Assembly (NCBI RefSeq): GCF_014108865.1
Contig: NZ_CP053928.1
Location: 1,116,001 to 1,180,000, forward strand
Source: Nocardioides sp. WS12
GTDB taxonomy: Bacteria > Actinomycetota > Actinomycetes > Propionibacteriales > Nocardioidaceae
Direction: 5' to 3'
DNA: 64,000 bases
Position numbers and translations under genes: made by a program. Positions 20,815 to 29,280 of this stretch are shown here, piece by piece. Below the pieces are notes generated by a model that was given only the letters and a program-made list of their open reading frames with translations, was not told the DNA's origin and did not search any database. The first letter of the stretch is position 1. Each line of letters starts with the position of its first letter.

Positions 20815-20972
20815 CCCTCCTCGGAGACACTCGAGCCCTGAGCGCGCCCATGGCGCGCACCTCGCTGCGTTGGCGACGCTCGACTAGCGGTCAGGCTGGC
20901 CTTCGCGCCGCCGCCTTGCGATCTACCCACCCTGAGCACGCTCAGGACCCGACTGCCTCCGAGGAGGGTCAC
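20811..20972. repeat. palindromic element between nuoL and nuoM
   Basis: 34-nt arms at 20811-20844 and 20939-20972 are near-perfect inverted repeats: the first 16 nt (GTGACCCTCCTCGGAG) match exactly and 30 of 34 match overall. The 94-bp interior shows no gene. The left arm contains the nuoL stop and the right arm contains GAGGAGGG, the likely nuoM ribosome binding site, so arm pairing in the mRNA would hide it. This is the only gap of this size in an otherwise overlapping operon, which suggests an inserted non-autonomous element. Confidence 0.8.
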
Positions 20973-20974
20973 TG

Positions 20975-22531
20975 ATGGGTGACTTCCCGATCCTGAGCCT
21001 GCTCGTCTGGCTCCCGATTGCCGGCGCCATTGCGGTTGCCCTGCTGCCCGCTGCGGTCAGCAAGGTCACCGGTCTGGGCGTCGCGCTCGTGACCCTCGTC
21101 CTCGGCCTCGTCATCGCGTTGAACTACGACGTCGACGGCGGCCGCCAGTTCGAGGAGGTGCACGACTGGATCGAAGCGTTCGGCGTGCACTACGCCTTCG
21201 GGCTCGACGGCCTCGGTCTGCTGATGGTGCTGCTCACCGTCCTGCTCGTCCCCGTCGTCCTCGGCGCGGAATGGGCCAAGGCTGACGACAAGAACGGCGC
21301 GGGTGCCAAGGCGTTCGTCGCCTGGGCGCTGGCTCTGGAGGGCCTGTCGCTCGCGGTGTTCTGCGCGACCGACGTCTTCCTGTTCTACGTCGTCTTCGAG
21401 GCCACCCTGATCCCGGCGTACTTCCTGGTCGGCGGCTTCGGCCGCGAGGGACGCGGCGCCGCAGCGCTCAAGTTCCTGATGTTCCAGCTCGCCGGCGGCC
21501 TGATCCTGCTCGCGTCGGTCATCGGCCTGTACGTCGTCTCGGCCCAGCAGGGCTCGCCGTCGTACCTCCTCTCGGACCTCGAGAACCTGGACATCGACAC
21601 CGAGGCCGGCCGCTGGCTGTTCTTCGGCTTCTTCATCGCGTTCGCGATCAAGGCGCCGCTGTTCCCGCTGCACACGTGGCTGGCGGACACCACCGAGAAG
21701 GCAACCCCCGGCACCGGTGTGCTGCTGGTCTGCATCCTCGACAAGATCGGCACCTTCGGGATGCTGCGGTTCTGCCTCGGGATCTTCCCCGAGGCGTCGC
21801 AGTGGGCGACGCCGCTGGTGGTCGTCCTCGCTCTGATCTCCGTCGTGTACGGCGCCCTGGTGGCCATCGGGCAGGACGACGTCTTCCGCCTGATCGGTCT
21901 GACCTCGCTCAGCCACTTCGGCCTGATCACGCTCGGCATCTTCACGATGAGCACGCAGGGCGGCACCGGCGCGATTCTCTACATGGTCAACCACGGCCTC
22001 GGCACGGCGGCGCTGTTCCTCGTCGCCGGCTACCTCTTCGACCGTCGCGGCACCTCGCTGATCAGCGAGATGGGCGGCATCGAGAAGGTGGCGCCGATCC
22101 TGGCCGGCCTGTTCCTCATCGCCGGTCTCGCGACCCTCGGCCTGCCGGGCCTCTCGCCGTTCGTCAGCGAGTTCCTGGTGCTGCTGGCTGCCTTCGACTA
22201 CGGCTGGTACGTCGGCGCGATCGCGATCACCGCGGTCGTCCTGTCGGCGATCTACGTGCTGTGGATGTACCAGCGCACGATGACCGGGCCGACGTCCGCG
22301 GACCTCGAGGGCACCAAGGACCTCAACCTGCGCGAGATCGTCGCGGTCGCACCGTTGATTGCGGCGCTGGTGTTCTTCGGTTTCTACCCTGCGCCGCTGC
22401 TCGACGCGGCGAACCCGATGGTGGGTGACCTGCTCGAACACGTTGGTGTGCACGACGACCCACCGACCGTCGGTACTTGGTTCACCTTTGAAGGGGAGAC
22501 GCAGGTCAAGGACGAAGGGGAGTCGCACTGA
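20975..22531 (+). CDS. nuoM: NADH-quinone oxidoreductase subunit M
   Basis: A 518-residue proton-pumping antiporter-like subunit. Conserved FYVVFEATLIPAYFLVGGFG with the key glutamate, KAPLFPLHTWLADTTEKATP, and TSLSHFGLITLGIF. The ATG at 20975 follows the right arm of the 20811-20972 element, which provides the ribosome binding site. The stop abuts nuoN. Confidence 0.97.
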   Translation: MGDFPILSLLVWLPIAGAIAVALLPAAVSKVTGLGVALVTLVLGLVIALNYDVDGGRQFEEVHDWIEAFGVHYAFGLDGLGLLMVLLTVLLVPVVLGAEWAKADDKNGAGAKAFVAWALALEGLSLAVFCATDVFLFYVVFEATLIPAYFLVGGFGREGRGAAALKFLMFQLAGGLILLASVIGLYVVSAQQGSPSYLLSDLENLDIDTEAGRWLFFGFFIAFAIKAPLFPLHTWLADTTEKATPGTGVLLVCILDKIGTFGMLRFCLGIFPEASQWATPLVVVLALISVVYGALVAIGQDDVFRLIGLTSLSHFGLITLGIFTMSTQGGTGAILYMVNHGLGTAALFLVAGYLFDRRGTSLISEMGGIEKVAPILAGLFLIAGLATLGLPGLSPFVSEFLVLLAAFDYGWYVGAIAITAVVLSAIYVLWMYQRTMTGPTSADLEGTKDLNLREIVAVAPLIAALVFFGFYPAPLLDAANPMVGDLLEHVGVHDDPPTVGTWFTFEGETQVKDEGESH

Positions 22532-24132
22532 TGGAGTTCTCCAAGCCCGAGCTCGAATACTTCGAACTCCTCCCGCTGCTCCTCGTCCTCGGCGGCGCCT
22601 GTGTCGGCGTCCTGATCGAGGCGTTCCTCGCGCGCGGCGCTCGCCGCATCCCGCAGATCACGCTGGCCCTGTCGGTGCTCGTCGCCGCTCTGGTCTCCAC
22701 GATCGTCGTCGGTGCTGACCTCCAGGAGCACACCGGCGCGGCCGGCAGCGAAGGCCGCGGCCTCGTCGGTGCTGAAGGCAGCGTCATCGTCGACGGACCC
22801 ACGGTCTACCTGTGGGGCCTGGTGCTGATCTTCGCGATCGGCGGCGTCGCCCTGTTCGCCGAGCGTCGCCTCGAGGGTGGTGTCTCGGCCTTCACCGGTC
22901 AGGCCGCCGCGCTCCCCGGCACGGACACCGAGCGCGAGGCGTCGACCCGCGGCCTCGAGCACACCGAGGTCTACCCGCTGATGCTCTTCGCGGTCGGCGG
23001 CATGCTGCTGTTCCCCGCGTCGGGTGACCTGCTGACGATGTTCGTCGCGCTCGAAGTTCTCTCGCTCCCGCTGTACCTGCTGTGTGGCCTCGCCCGTCGA
23101 CGTCGCCTGCTCAGCCAGGAAGCGGCGATGAAGTACTTCCTGCTCGGCGCCTTCGCCTCCGGCTTCTTCCTGTACGGCGCCGCGCTGGTCTACGGCTACT
23201 CCGGCTCCGTCACGTTCGCCGGCATCAACGAAGCCGTCCGCGCAGGCGGGCCCAACCACGGCCTGCTCCTCGCCGGCATCGCGCTGCTCGCGGTGGGCCT
23301 GCTCTTCAAGATCGGTGCCGCGCCGTTCCAGGCGTGGACGCCCGACGTCTACCAGGGCGCCCCGACCGCCGTCACGGCGTTCATGGCCGCCGGCACCAAG
23401 GTCGCCGCGTTCGGCGCTCTCCTGCGCCTGTTCTACGTCGCGTTCGGCGGGGAGCGCTGGAGCTGGGTGCCGATGCTGTGGGTCGTCGCGATCGCGTCGA
23501 TGCTCGTCGGTGCGGTCCTGGCCGCCGTACAGAACGACGTGAAGCGGATGCTCGCGTACTCCTCGGTCGCCCACACCGGCTTCCTGCTGGTCGGTGTCCT
23601 CGGAGTCCAGGGAGCCGACGAGCTCGCCAAGGGGCAGTACACCTCCCTCGAGGGCGTGCTGTTCTACCTGACGACCTACGGCTTCTCGATGATCGGCGCC
23701 TTCGCGATCGTGATGCTCGTGCGCGACGCCGGCGGCGAAGCGACCCACTACGACCGGTGGGCCGGCCTGGGTCGTCGTTCGCCGCTCGTGGCCGGTGCGT
23801 TCGCCTTCTTCCTGCTCTCGATGGCCGGCATCCCGCTGACCGCCGGCTTCATCGGCAAGTGGGCCGTGTTCACCTCCGCCATGTCGGCGGGCGCCTGGCC
23901 GGTCGTGCTCGTCGCGATCGCGTCGAGCGTGATCGCGGTCGGCTTCTACGTCCGCCACATCCGCCTGATGTTCTTCACCGAGGCCCACCCGGACGGCGTC
24001 GGAGAGGTCACGGCGTCGTCCTTGCTGACCTCCGGCACCATCGTCGTGTGCCTCGCCGCAACCCTCGTCCTGGGCGTCGTGCCGGGGCCGGTGCTGGATC
24101 TGGTCACGAATGCGGGAGACTTCATCAGGTGA
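22531..24132 (+). CDS. nuoN: NADH-quinone oxidoreductase subunit N
   Basis: A 533-residue antiporter-like subunit, last of the complex I set. Conserved segments: FVALEVLSLPLYLLCGLARR, KIGAAPFQAWTPDVYQGAPT, and LAYSSVAHTGFLLVG. Its start shares the last A of the nuoM stop (TGATG). The last 4 bp overlap a GTG of the prenyl synthase gene. Confidence 0.97.
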   Translation: MEFSKPELEYFELLPLLLVLGGACVGVLIEAFLARGARRIPQITLALSVLVAALVSTIVVGADLQEHTGAAGSEGRGLVGAEGSVIVDGPTVYLWGLVLIFAIGGVALFAERRLEGGVSAFTGQAAALPGTDTEREASTRGLEHTEVYPLMLFAVGGMLLFPASGDLLTMFVALEVLSLPLYLLCGLARRRRLLSQEAAMKYFLLGAFASGFFLYGAALVYGYSGSVTFAGINEAVRAGGPNHGLLLAGIALLAVGLLFKIGAAPFQAWTPDVYQGAPTAVTAFMAAGTKVAAFGALLRLFYVAFGGERWSWVPMLWVVAIASMLVGAVLAAVQNDVKRMLAYSSVAHTGFLLVGVLGVQGADELAKGQYTSLEGVLFYLTTYGFSMIGAFAIVMLVRDAGGEATHYDRWAGLGRRSPLVAGAFAFFLLSMAGIPLTAGFIGKWAVFTSAMSAGAWPVVLVAIASSVIAVGFYVRHIRLMFFTEAHPDGVGEVTASSLLTSGTIVVCLAATLVLGVVPGPVLDLVTNAGDFIR

Positions 24133-25151
24133 CTCCCGCTCCGAGCCCGGCCGAGTTGGCCCTGCCGATCGTTGACACTGCCCTCGCTGAGCGCCTGCGC
24201 GAGCGGATGGCCACGGTCGAGGAGGCCCTCTTCGGCCACGCGACCAGCCGGGCGCCGTACGTCACCGAGGCGGCACGCCACCTGTTGGCGGCCGGCGGCA
24301 AGCGCTTCCGTCCGCTCCTGGTGCTGCTCGCGGCCGAGGTCGGACCGCGACCGGACGCCCCCGAGGTCCTCACGGCGGCCTGCGTCGTCGAGATCACCCA
24401 CGTCGGCTCGCTGTACCACGACGACGTCATGGACGAGGCCGAGTTGCGCCGCGGTTCCGACTCGGCGAACTCGCGCTACGACAACCTCGTCGCGATCCTG
24501 ACGGGCGACTTCCTGTTCGCGAAGTCGTCCGAGCTGACGTCGCAGCTCGGCGCGGAAGCCGTGCGGATCCAGGCCGAGACCTTCACCCGCCTGGTCGAGG
24601 GCCAGATCCTCGAGACGGTGACGCCCGGCCCCGAGGACGACGCCCTGCAGCACTACCTCGAGGTCGTCGCTGGCAAAACCGGCTCGCTGATCGCCACGTC
24701 TGCGCGCTACGGCGCCCTGTTCTCCGGTGCCGAACCGGCCGTGGTCGCCGCCCTCACGGAGTACGGCGAGCTCGTCGGTACGGCGTTCCAGCTCTCCGAC
24801 GACATCCTCGACATCGCCTCCGAGACCGAGGAGTCCGGCAAGACGCCTGGCACCGACCTCAAGGAGGGCGTGCCGACGCTCCCCGTACTGATGGCCCGCG
24901 CCTCCACGGACCCGGGCGACGCCCGCCTGCTCGAGCTGCTCGACCCCGAGAAGTCCGACCTCGCCAACGACGTCGACCTGCACGCCGAGGCGCTGGGTCT
25001 GCTGCGCAAGCACCCCGCGATGGAGGAAGCGCGAGCGTACGTCGTCGCGCGCGCCCAGGAGGCCAAGCAGCTCCTCGAGGTGCTGCCCGAGGGCTCGGTG
25101 CGGTCGGCGCTCGAGGCGTTCGCCGACGTCGTCGCGGTGCGCTCCGCCTGA
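24129..25151 (+). CDS. polyprenyl diphosphate synthase (menaquinone side chain)
   Basis: A 340-residue trans-prenyltransferase that builds the isoprenoid diphosphate chain, here most likely for menaquinone. Motifs: GGKRFRPLLVLL, first Asp-rich motif YHDDVMDEAELRRG, and second Asp-rich motif FQLSDDILDIASETEESGKTPGTDL. The GTG at 24129 overlaps the nuoN stop (GTGA), so it is translated as part of the nuo operon; longer frames would run through nuoN. Chain length cannot be fixed from sequence. In mycobacteria the comparable gene is grcC1/hepB-like. Confidence 0.92.
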   Translation: MTPAPSPAELALPIVDTALAERLRERMATVEEALFGHATSRAPYVTEAARHLLAAGGKRFRPLLVLLAAEVGPRPDAPEVLTAACVVEITHVGSLYHDDVMDEAELRRGSDSANSRYDNLVAILTGDFLFAKSSELTSQLGAEAVRIQAETFTRLVEGQILETVTPGPEDDALQHYLEVVAGKTGSLIATSARYGALFSGAEPAVVAALTEYGELVGTAFQLSDDILDIASETEESGKTPGTDLKEGVPTLPVLMARASTDPGDARLLELLDPEKSDLANDVDLHAEALGLLRKHPAMEEARAYVVARAQEAKQLLEVLPEGSVRSALEAFADVVAVRSA

Positions 25152-25159
25152 TCCCACCG

Positions 25160-25178
25160 ATGGTCGAGCTTGCCGGGA
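25160..25178. repeat. possible degenerate dispersed repeat copy
   Basis: GGTCGAGCTTGCCGGGACC resembles the menD copy (GGTCGAGCTTGTCGAGAC) with a few changes. It lies in the intergenic space after the prenyl synthase. Confidence 0.3.
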
Positions 25179-25266
25179 CCTGATCGGCAGTGCCTTCCAC
25201 GGGCTCGGCCGAACCGCTGCCGCACTGTCTCGTCAATCTGTAGCAGATCAGTTAACTTTGACTGCG

Positions 25267-25779
25267 ATGAGCACCTTGGCCACCAATCAGGACCTCGACC
25301 CGGTCGCACTGCGCCGGGCGTTCGGCGTCTTCCCGACGGGCGTGGTCGCCCTCGCGGCCGACGTCGACGGCGAGCCGGTCGGCCTGGCCGCCAGTTCGTT
25401 CACGACGGTCAGCCTCGATCCGCCGCTGGTCTCCGTGTCGGTGGCGCACACGTCGAAAACGTGGCCGGACCTGCGCCGCGCGCGGCACTTCGGGGTCACC
25501 GTCCTGGCCGACCACCACGGGAGCCTCTGTCGCCAACTGTCCGGCCCGGTCGCCGAGCGGTTCGCCGGCATTGCCCTGACGGTGGCGGACGACGGCGCGG
25601 TGACCCTCGACGAGGGTCTGGTCCGGTTCTCCTGCTCGCTCTATCGCGAGGTGGAGGCCGGCGACCACGTGATCGTGCTCCTCAAGGTGGAGTCCGTCGA
25701 CAACGCCGAGTCGGGCGACGAGGGGCATCCCCTCGTCTTCCACCGCAGCGGGTTCGGCCGCCTCGAGCGGTCTGCCTGA
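25267..25779 (+). CDS. flavin reductase family protein
   Basis: A 170-residue FMN-binding split-barrel protein that probably reduces flavin with NAD(P)H for a partner monooxygenase. Typical run: RRAFGVFPTGVVALAADVDG, GLAASSFTTVSLDPPLVSVSV, HFGVTVLADHH, GDHVIVLLKV. The ATG at 25267 is preferred to an upstream TTG at 25258 that sits in a likely -10 (TAACTT, 25253-25258). No monooxygenase partner lies next to it. It is convergent with korB. Confidence 0.85.
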   Translation: MSTLATNQDLDPVALRRAFGVFPTGVVALAADVDGEPVGLAASSFTTVSLDPPLVSVSVAHTSKTWPDLRRARHFGVTVLADHHGSLCRQLSGPVAERFAGIALTVADDGAVTLDEGLVRFSCSLYREVEAGDHVIVLLKVESVDNAESGDEGHPLVFHRSGFGRLERSA

Positions 25780-25837
25780 CCCCTGACTGTCTCGCGCGGC
25801 GGGGGCGTGCACCCCGCATCCGCCGCGCGAGACACCC

Positions 25838-26959
25838 TCAGTCGTCGATGGTCCAGGTGTCGCCGGCGTTGATCAGTGCGGCGAGGCGGTCCTCGGCGCT
25901 GCCGGTGACCTTGCTGACGGCGTCGCTGACCTGGGCGCGAGCCTGGTCGTCGTACGTCGGCCGCTCGACCTGGCGGAAGATGCCGATCGGGCTGCGGTTG
26001 AGGTAGTCCGCTGCAGTGAGGCGAGAGATCGCGAACGCGGTGGACGGGTCGGGGTCGTGTGCGTCGTGAACCAGGATCGCCTCGGTGGCAACGTCGGCGG
26101 TGTCGACGACCTCGATGTTGCCCGAGGCGGCTCGGATGAGGGCCTTGTCGCCCAGCCCGGTCGCTTCGTCGCGGATGCCGAAGGTGATCGGGGTGCCGTG
26201 GAGGAGCGGGATGACTGCGTACTCCTTCTCGCCCTTGTGGTCGCCCATGCCCTTGATGGCGTCGAAGGCGCCGTCGTTGAAGATCGGGCAGTTCTGGTAG
26301 ATCTCGACGAAGGAGGTGCCGCGGTGGGCGGCGGCTGCGGAGAGCACCGCGGTGAGGTGCTTGCGGTCGGAGTCGATGGTCCGCGCGACGAACGACGCCT
26401 CGGCGCCGAGCGCCAGGGAGACCGGGTTGAACGGGTGGTCGAGTGAGCCGACGGGGGTGGACTTGGTGACCTTCCCGACCTCGCTGGTGGGGGAGTACTG
26501 GCCCTTGGTGAGACCGTAGATCCGGTTGTTGAACAGCAGGATCGTCATGTTCACGTTGCGGCGCAGTGCGTGGATCAGGTGGTTGCCACCGATCGACAGT
26601 GCGTCGCCGTCGCCGGTGACGACCCAGACCGACAGGTCTTCGCGTGCGGTGGCGATGCCGGTCGCGATCGACGGCGCGCGGCCGTGGATCGAGTGCATGC
26701 CGTACGTGTCGAGGTAGTACGGGAACCGGCTGGAGCAGCCGATGCCGGACACGAAGACGATGTTCTCGCGACGCAGTCCGAGGTCGGGCAGGAAGCCCTG
26801 GACGGCCTTGAGGACGGCGTAGTCACCGCAACCGGGGCACCAGCGGACCTCCTGGTCGGAGGTGAACTCCTTGGCGGTCTGGGTCACGCCGTCGTCGACG
26901 GCGGGAACCAGTTCGGTGCCGGTGCGGGCGCCGGGGAGCGGCAGGTCGATGGTCGTCAT
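25838..26959 (-). CDS. korB: 2-oxoacid:ferredoxin oxidoreductase, beta subunit (KorB)
   Basis: A 373-residue ThDP-binding subunit of an oxygen-tolerant 2-oxoglutarate:ferredoxin oxidoreductase of the mycobacterial KorAB type, which gives succinyl-CoA, CO2 and reduced ferredoxin. Motifs: RWCPGCGDYAVLKAVQGF with cluster cysteines, SGIGCSSRFPYYLDTYGMHS, and the ThDP/Mg segment GDGDALSIGGNHLIHALRRN. The ATG at 26959 overlaps the korA stop (ATGA). Substrate is inferred from family resemblance. Confidence 0.92.
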   Translation of the reverse strand: MTTIDLPLPGARTGTELVPAVDDGVTQTAKEFTSDQEVRWCPGCGDYAVLKAVQGFLPDLGLRRENIVFVSGIGCSSRFPYYLDTYGMHSIHGRAPSIATGIATAREDLSVWVVTGDGDALSIGGNHLIHALRRNVNMTILLFNNRIYGLTKGQYSPTSEVGKVTKSTPVGSLDHPFNPVSLALGAEASFVARTIDSDRKHLTAVLSAAAAHRGTSFVEIYQNCPIFNDGAFDAIKGMGDHKGEKEYAVIPLLHGTPITFGIRDEATGLGDKALIRAASGNIEVVDTADVATEAILVHDAHDPDPSTAFAISRLTAADYLNRSPIGIFRQVERPTYDDQARAQVSDAVSKVTGSAEDRLAALINAGDTWTIDD

Positions 26960-28935
26960 GAGACGGGTGCCTCCTCGTGGTCGGCAGGGGGATTGAGTCC
27001 GTGTTCGCCGAGGTCGACGTCCTTGCCCTCGGCTTCGCCGACGAGCGCGCCGACGGCTTCGGCCAGTTCGGCTGCCTTCAGCGGGAGGCCGTAGACGTGG
27101 TTGTAGCCGATGGCGTCGACGAGGTACTCCGCGCGCAGCATCTTGGAGAGCTGGCCGAGGTTCATCTCGGGGACGAGCACCTTGTCGTACGACTTGAGGA
27201 TGGCGCCGAGGTCGTTCGGGAACGGGTTGAGGTGGCGCAGGTGGACCTGCGCGACGTTGTAACCGGCGCGACGGACCCGGCGGCACGCGGCACCGATCGG
27301 GCCGTACGTCGAGCCCCAGCCGATGACCAGGACCTTGGCTTCGCCGGAAGGGTCGTCGATCTCGAGCGGGGGGAGCGAGTTGGCAATCCGCTTGATCTTC
27401 TCCTGGCGGATCCGCACCATCCGGTCGTGGTTGACCGAGTCGTAGGAGATGTTGCCGTGGCCCTCGCCCTTCTCGAGCCCGCCGATGCGGTGCTCCAGGC
27501 CGGCGGTGCCGGGGATCGCCCACGGGCGAGCGAGGGTTTCCTCGTCGCGCAGGTAGGGCCAGTACTCGTCCGGCTCCCCGCTACCGCCCTCGCCCAGGCT
27601 CTTCTTCGAAGTGTGGTTGGGCTCGGTCGCGAAGTTCGGGTCGATGACCGGGAGGTCCTCGATCGAGGGGATCTGCCAGGGCTCGGAGCCGTTGGCGAGG
27701 TAACCGTCGGAGAGCAACATGACCGGGGTGCGGTACGTGATCGCGATCCGGGCGGCCTCGACCGCGGCGGAGAAGCAGTCGCCGGGTGACTGCGGGGCGA
27801 CGATCGGGACCGGTGCCTCGCCATTGCGGCCGTACATGGCCTGCAGGAGGTCGGACTGTTCGGTCTTGGTCGGCAGCCCGGTGGAGGGGCCACCGCGCTG
27901 GACGTTGATGACGAGCAGCGGGAGCTCGGTCATCACGGCCAGGCCGATGGCCTCGCCCTTGAGCGCGATGCCCGGGCCGGACGTGGTCGTGACGCCGAGG
28001 TGGCCGGCAAACGAGGCGCCGATCGCGGCACCCACGCCGGCGATCTCGTCCTCGGCCTGCAGCGTGGTGACGCCGAACGACTTGTGGCGGCTCAGCTCGT
28101 GGAGGATGTCGGAGGCCGGGGTGATCGGGTACGAGCCCAGGAACACCGGCAGGCCCGAACGGACGCCCGCGGCCACCAGGCCGTAGGACAGCGCCAGGTT
28201 GCCGGTGATGTTCCGGTAGTTACCGGCCTTCATCTTGGCGGGCTTGATCTCGTACTGGACGACGAACGTCTCGGTCGTCTCGCCGAAGTTCCAGCCGGCC
28301 TTGAACGCGGCCAGGTTGGCGCCGAGGATGTCGGGCACCTTGGAGAACTTCTTCTCCAGGAACTTCACCGTGGGCTCGGTCGGGCGGCCGTACATCCACG
28401 ACAACAGGCCCAGCGCGAACATGTTCTTCGCTCGCGATGCGTCCTTGCGGGACAGGCCCCACTCCTTGACGGCCTCGACCGTGATCCCGGTCAGGTCGAC
28501 CGGGTGGACCTGGAAGTCGGCCAGCGGGTCGTTCACCTCGCCGAGCTGGTCGAGCGGGTTGGTGTCGTACCCGGCCTTCTCGAGGTTGCGCTTGGTGAAG
28601 TCAGCCGAGTCCACGATGATCGCCGCGCCCTTGGGCAGGTCGGCAAGGTTCGCCTTCAACGCGGCAGGGTTCATCGCCACCAGCACATCGGGGCGATCAC
28701 CCGCGGTGAGGATGTCGTGATCCGCGAAGTGGATCTGGAACGACGAGACACCAGGGATAGTGCCCTGAGGGGCCCGGATCTCGGCGGGGAAGCTGGGCAG
28801 GGTGACCAGGTCGTTGCCGAAGACGGCCGACTCCTGGGTGAAACGGTCACCGGTCAGCTGCATGCCGTCACCGGAGTCACCGGCAAACCGGATGATCACC
28901 CGGTCCAGTTGCTTGACCTGCTTGGTCTGGCTCAC
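26956..28935 (-). CDS. korA: 2-oxoacid:ferredoxin oxidoreductase, alpha subunit (KorA)
   Basis: A 659-residue subunit with the gamma domain fused in front (RFAGDSGDGMQLTGDRF, ~14-30) and the alpha/pyrimidine domain after it (GSYPITPASDILHELS, AIGASFAGHLGVTTTSGPG). It pairs with KorB. The GTG at 28935 (VSQTKQVKQLD) has a GAGAGAAG purine run ~10 nt upstream; an in-frame ATG at 28959 lacks one, and longer frames would run through the operator region. The gene is preceded by a KstR-like site and a 20-bp palindrome. Confidence 0.92.
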   Translation of the reverse strand: MSQTKQVKQLDRVIIRFAGDSGDGMQLTGDRFTQESAVFGNDLVTLPSFPAEIRAPQGTIPGVSSFQIHFADHDILTAGDRPDVLVAMNPAALKANLADLPKGAAIIVDSADFTKRNLEKAGYDTNPLDQLGEVNDPLADFQVHPVDLTGITVEAVKEWGLSRKDASRAKNMFALGLLSWMYGRPTEPTVKFLEKKFSKVPDILGANLAAFKAGWNFGETTETFVVQYEIKPAKMKAGNYRNITGNLALSYGLVAAGVRSGLPVFLGSYPITPASDILHELSRHKSFGVTTLQAEDEIAGVGAAIGASFAGHLGVTTTSGPGIALKGEAIGLAVMTELPLLVINVQRGGPSTGLPTKTEQSDLLQAMYGRNGEAPVPIVAPQSPGDCFSAAVEAARIAITYRTPVMLLSDGYLANGSEPWQIPSIEDLPVIDPNFATEPNHTSKKSLGEGGSGEPDEYWPYLRDEETLARPWAIPGTAGLEHRIGGLEKGEGHGNISYDSVNHDRMVRIRQEKIKRIANSLPPLEIDDPSGEAKVLVIGWGSTYGPIGAACRRVRRAGYNVAQVHLRHLNPFPNDLGAILKSYDKVLVPEMNLGQLSKMLRAEYLVDAIGYNHVYGLPLKAAELAEAVGALVGEAEGKDVDLGEHGLNPPADHEEAPVS

Positions 28936-29006
28936 GCTTCGGTCCACTTCTCTCAACATCAGGCGGCTGCCGCTGGACGGCGTCGCAGCAGCGACAGGTG
29001 AGGACG

Positions 29007-29012
29007 ATTCTA
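29007..29012 (-). promoter_or_regulatory. possible -10 of the korAB promoter
   Basis: On the minus strand TAGAAT (29012 to 29007) fits TANNNT and would start transcription near 29000, about 65 nt before the korA GTG. It lies in one arm of the palindrome at 29008-29027. Confidence 0.4.
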
Positions 29013-29027
29013 GATCGATATCTAGAA
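29008..29027. promoter_or_regulatory. 20-bp palindrome upstream of korA
   Basis: TTCTAGATCGATATCTAGAA has 8-nt perfect arms (TTCTAGAT/ATCTAGAA) around CGAT. It is A+T-rich in a G+C-rich genome and covers the presumed -10 of korAB, so it looks like an operator. It overlaps the KstR-like site at 29023-29036 by 5 bp. Confidence 0.6.
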
Positions 29028-29036
29028 CGTGTTCCA
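29023..29036. promoter_or_regulatory. KstR-like operator upstream of korA
   Basis: TAGAACGTGTTCCA fits the TNNAACNNGTTNNA pattern known for the TetR-type repressor KstR of sterol catabolism. It covers the presumed -35 region of korAB. The assignment to KstR is inference; no kstR is in the window. Confidence 0.5.
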
Positions 29037-29218
29037 CATTTGGCGGACTGGTGTCCGGTCCCCGCCTGGCTGGCGACGTGCGCAGCGGCACTCCCACGAT
29101 AGTCCGCCCGCGTGGCAAGCCCCGTGTGAAGCCAGTTCGTGGGCGGTGGCGCGTCGTGACGTCCGTCACGTTGAAAGACAAATCCATCTCAAACCGCGTC
29201 GACTAACTCTCTAATGTG

Positions 29219-29224
29219 TATTAT
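29219..29224 (+). promoter_or_regulatory. probable -10 of the sulfate transporter operon
   Basis: TATTAT lies in an A+T-rich patch (29201-29241) about 57 nt before the ATG of the binding-protein gene. No convincing -35 was found, which may point to an activator. Between 29037 and 29200 I see no gene. Confidence 0.4.
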
Positions 29225-29280
29225 TCCAGTCGAGTTAAAACTGCCGGCGTGGGGCCGGACCGAAGCAAGGAATGGGTGCG

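Noticed and set aside
23082..24128. Long 5' extension of the prenyl synthase frame through nuoN
   Set aside because: The extension is out of frame with nuoN and of shadow composition; the GTG at 24129 with a GTGA overlap gives the normal enzyme length.
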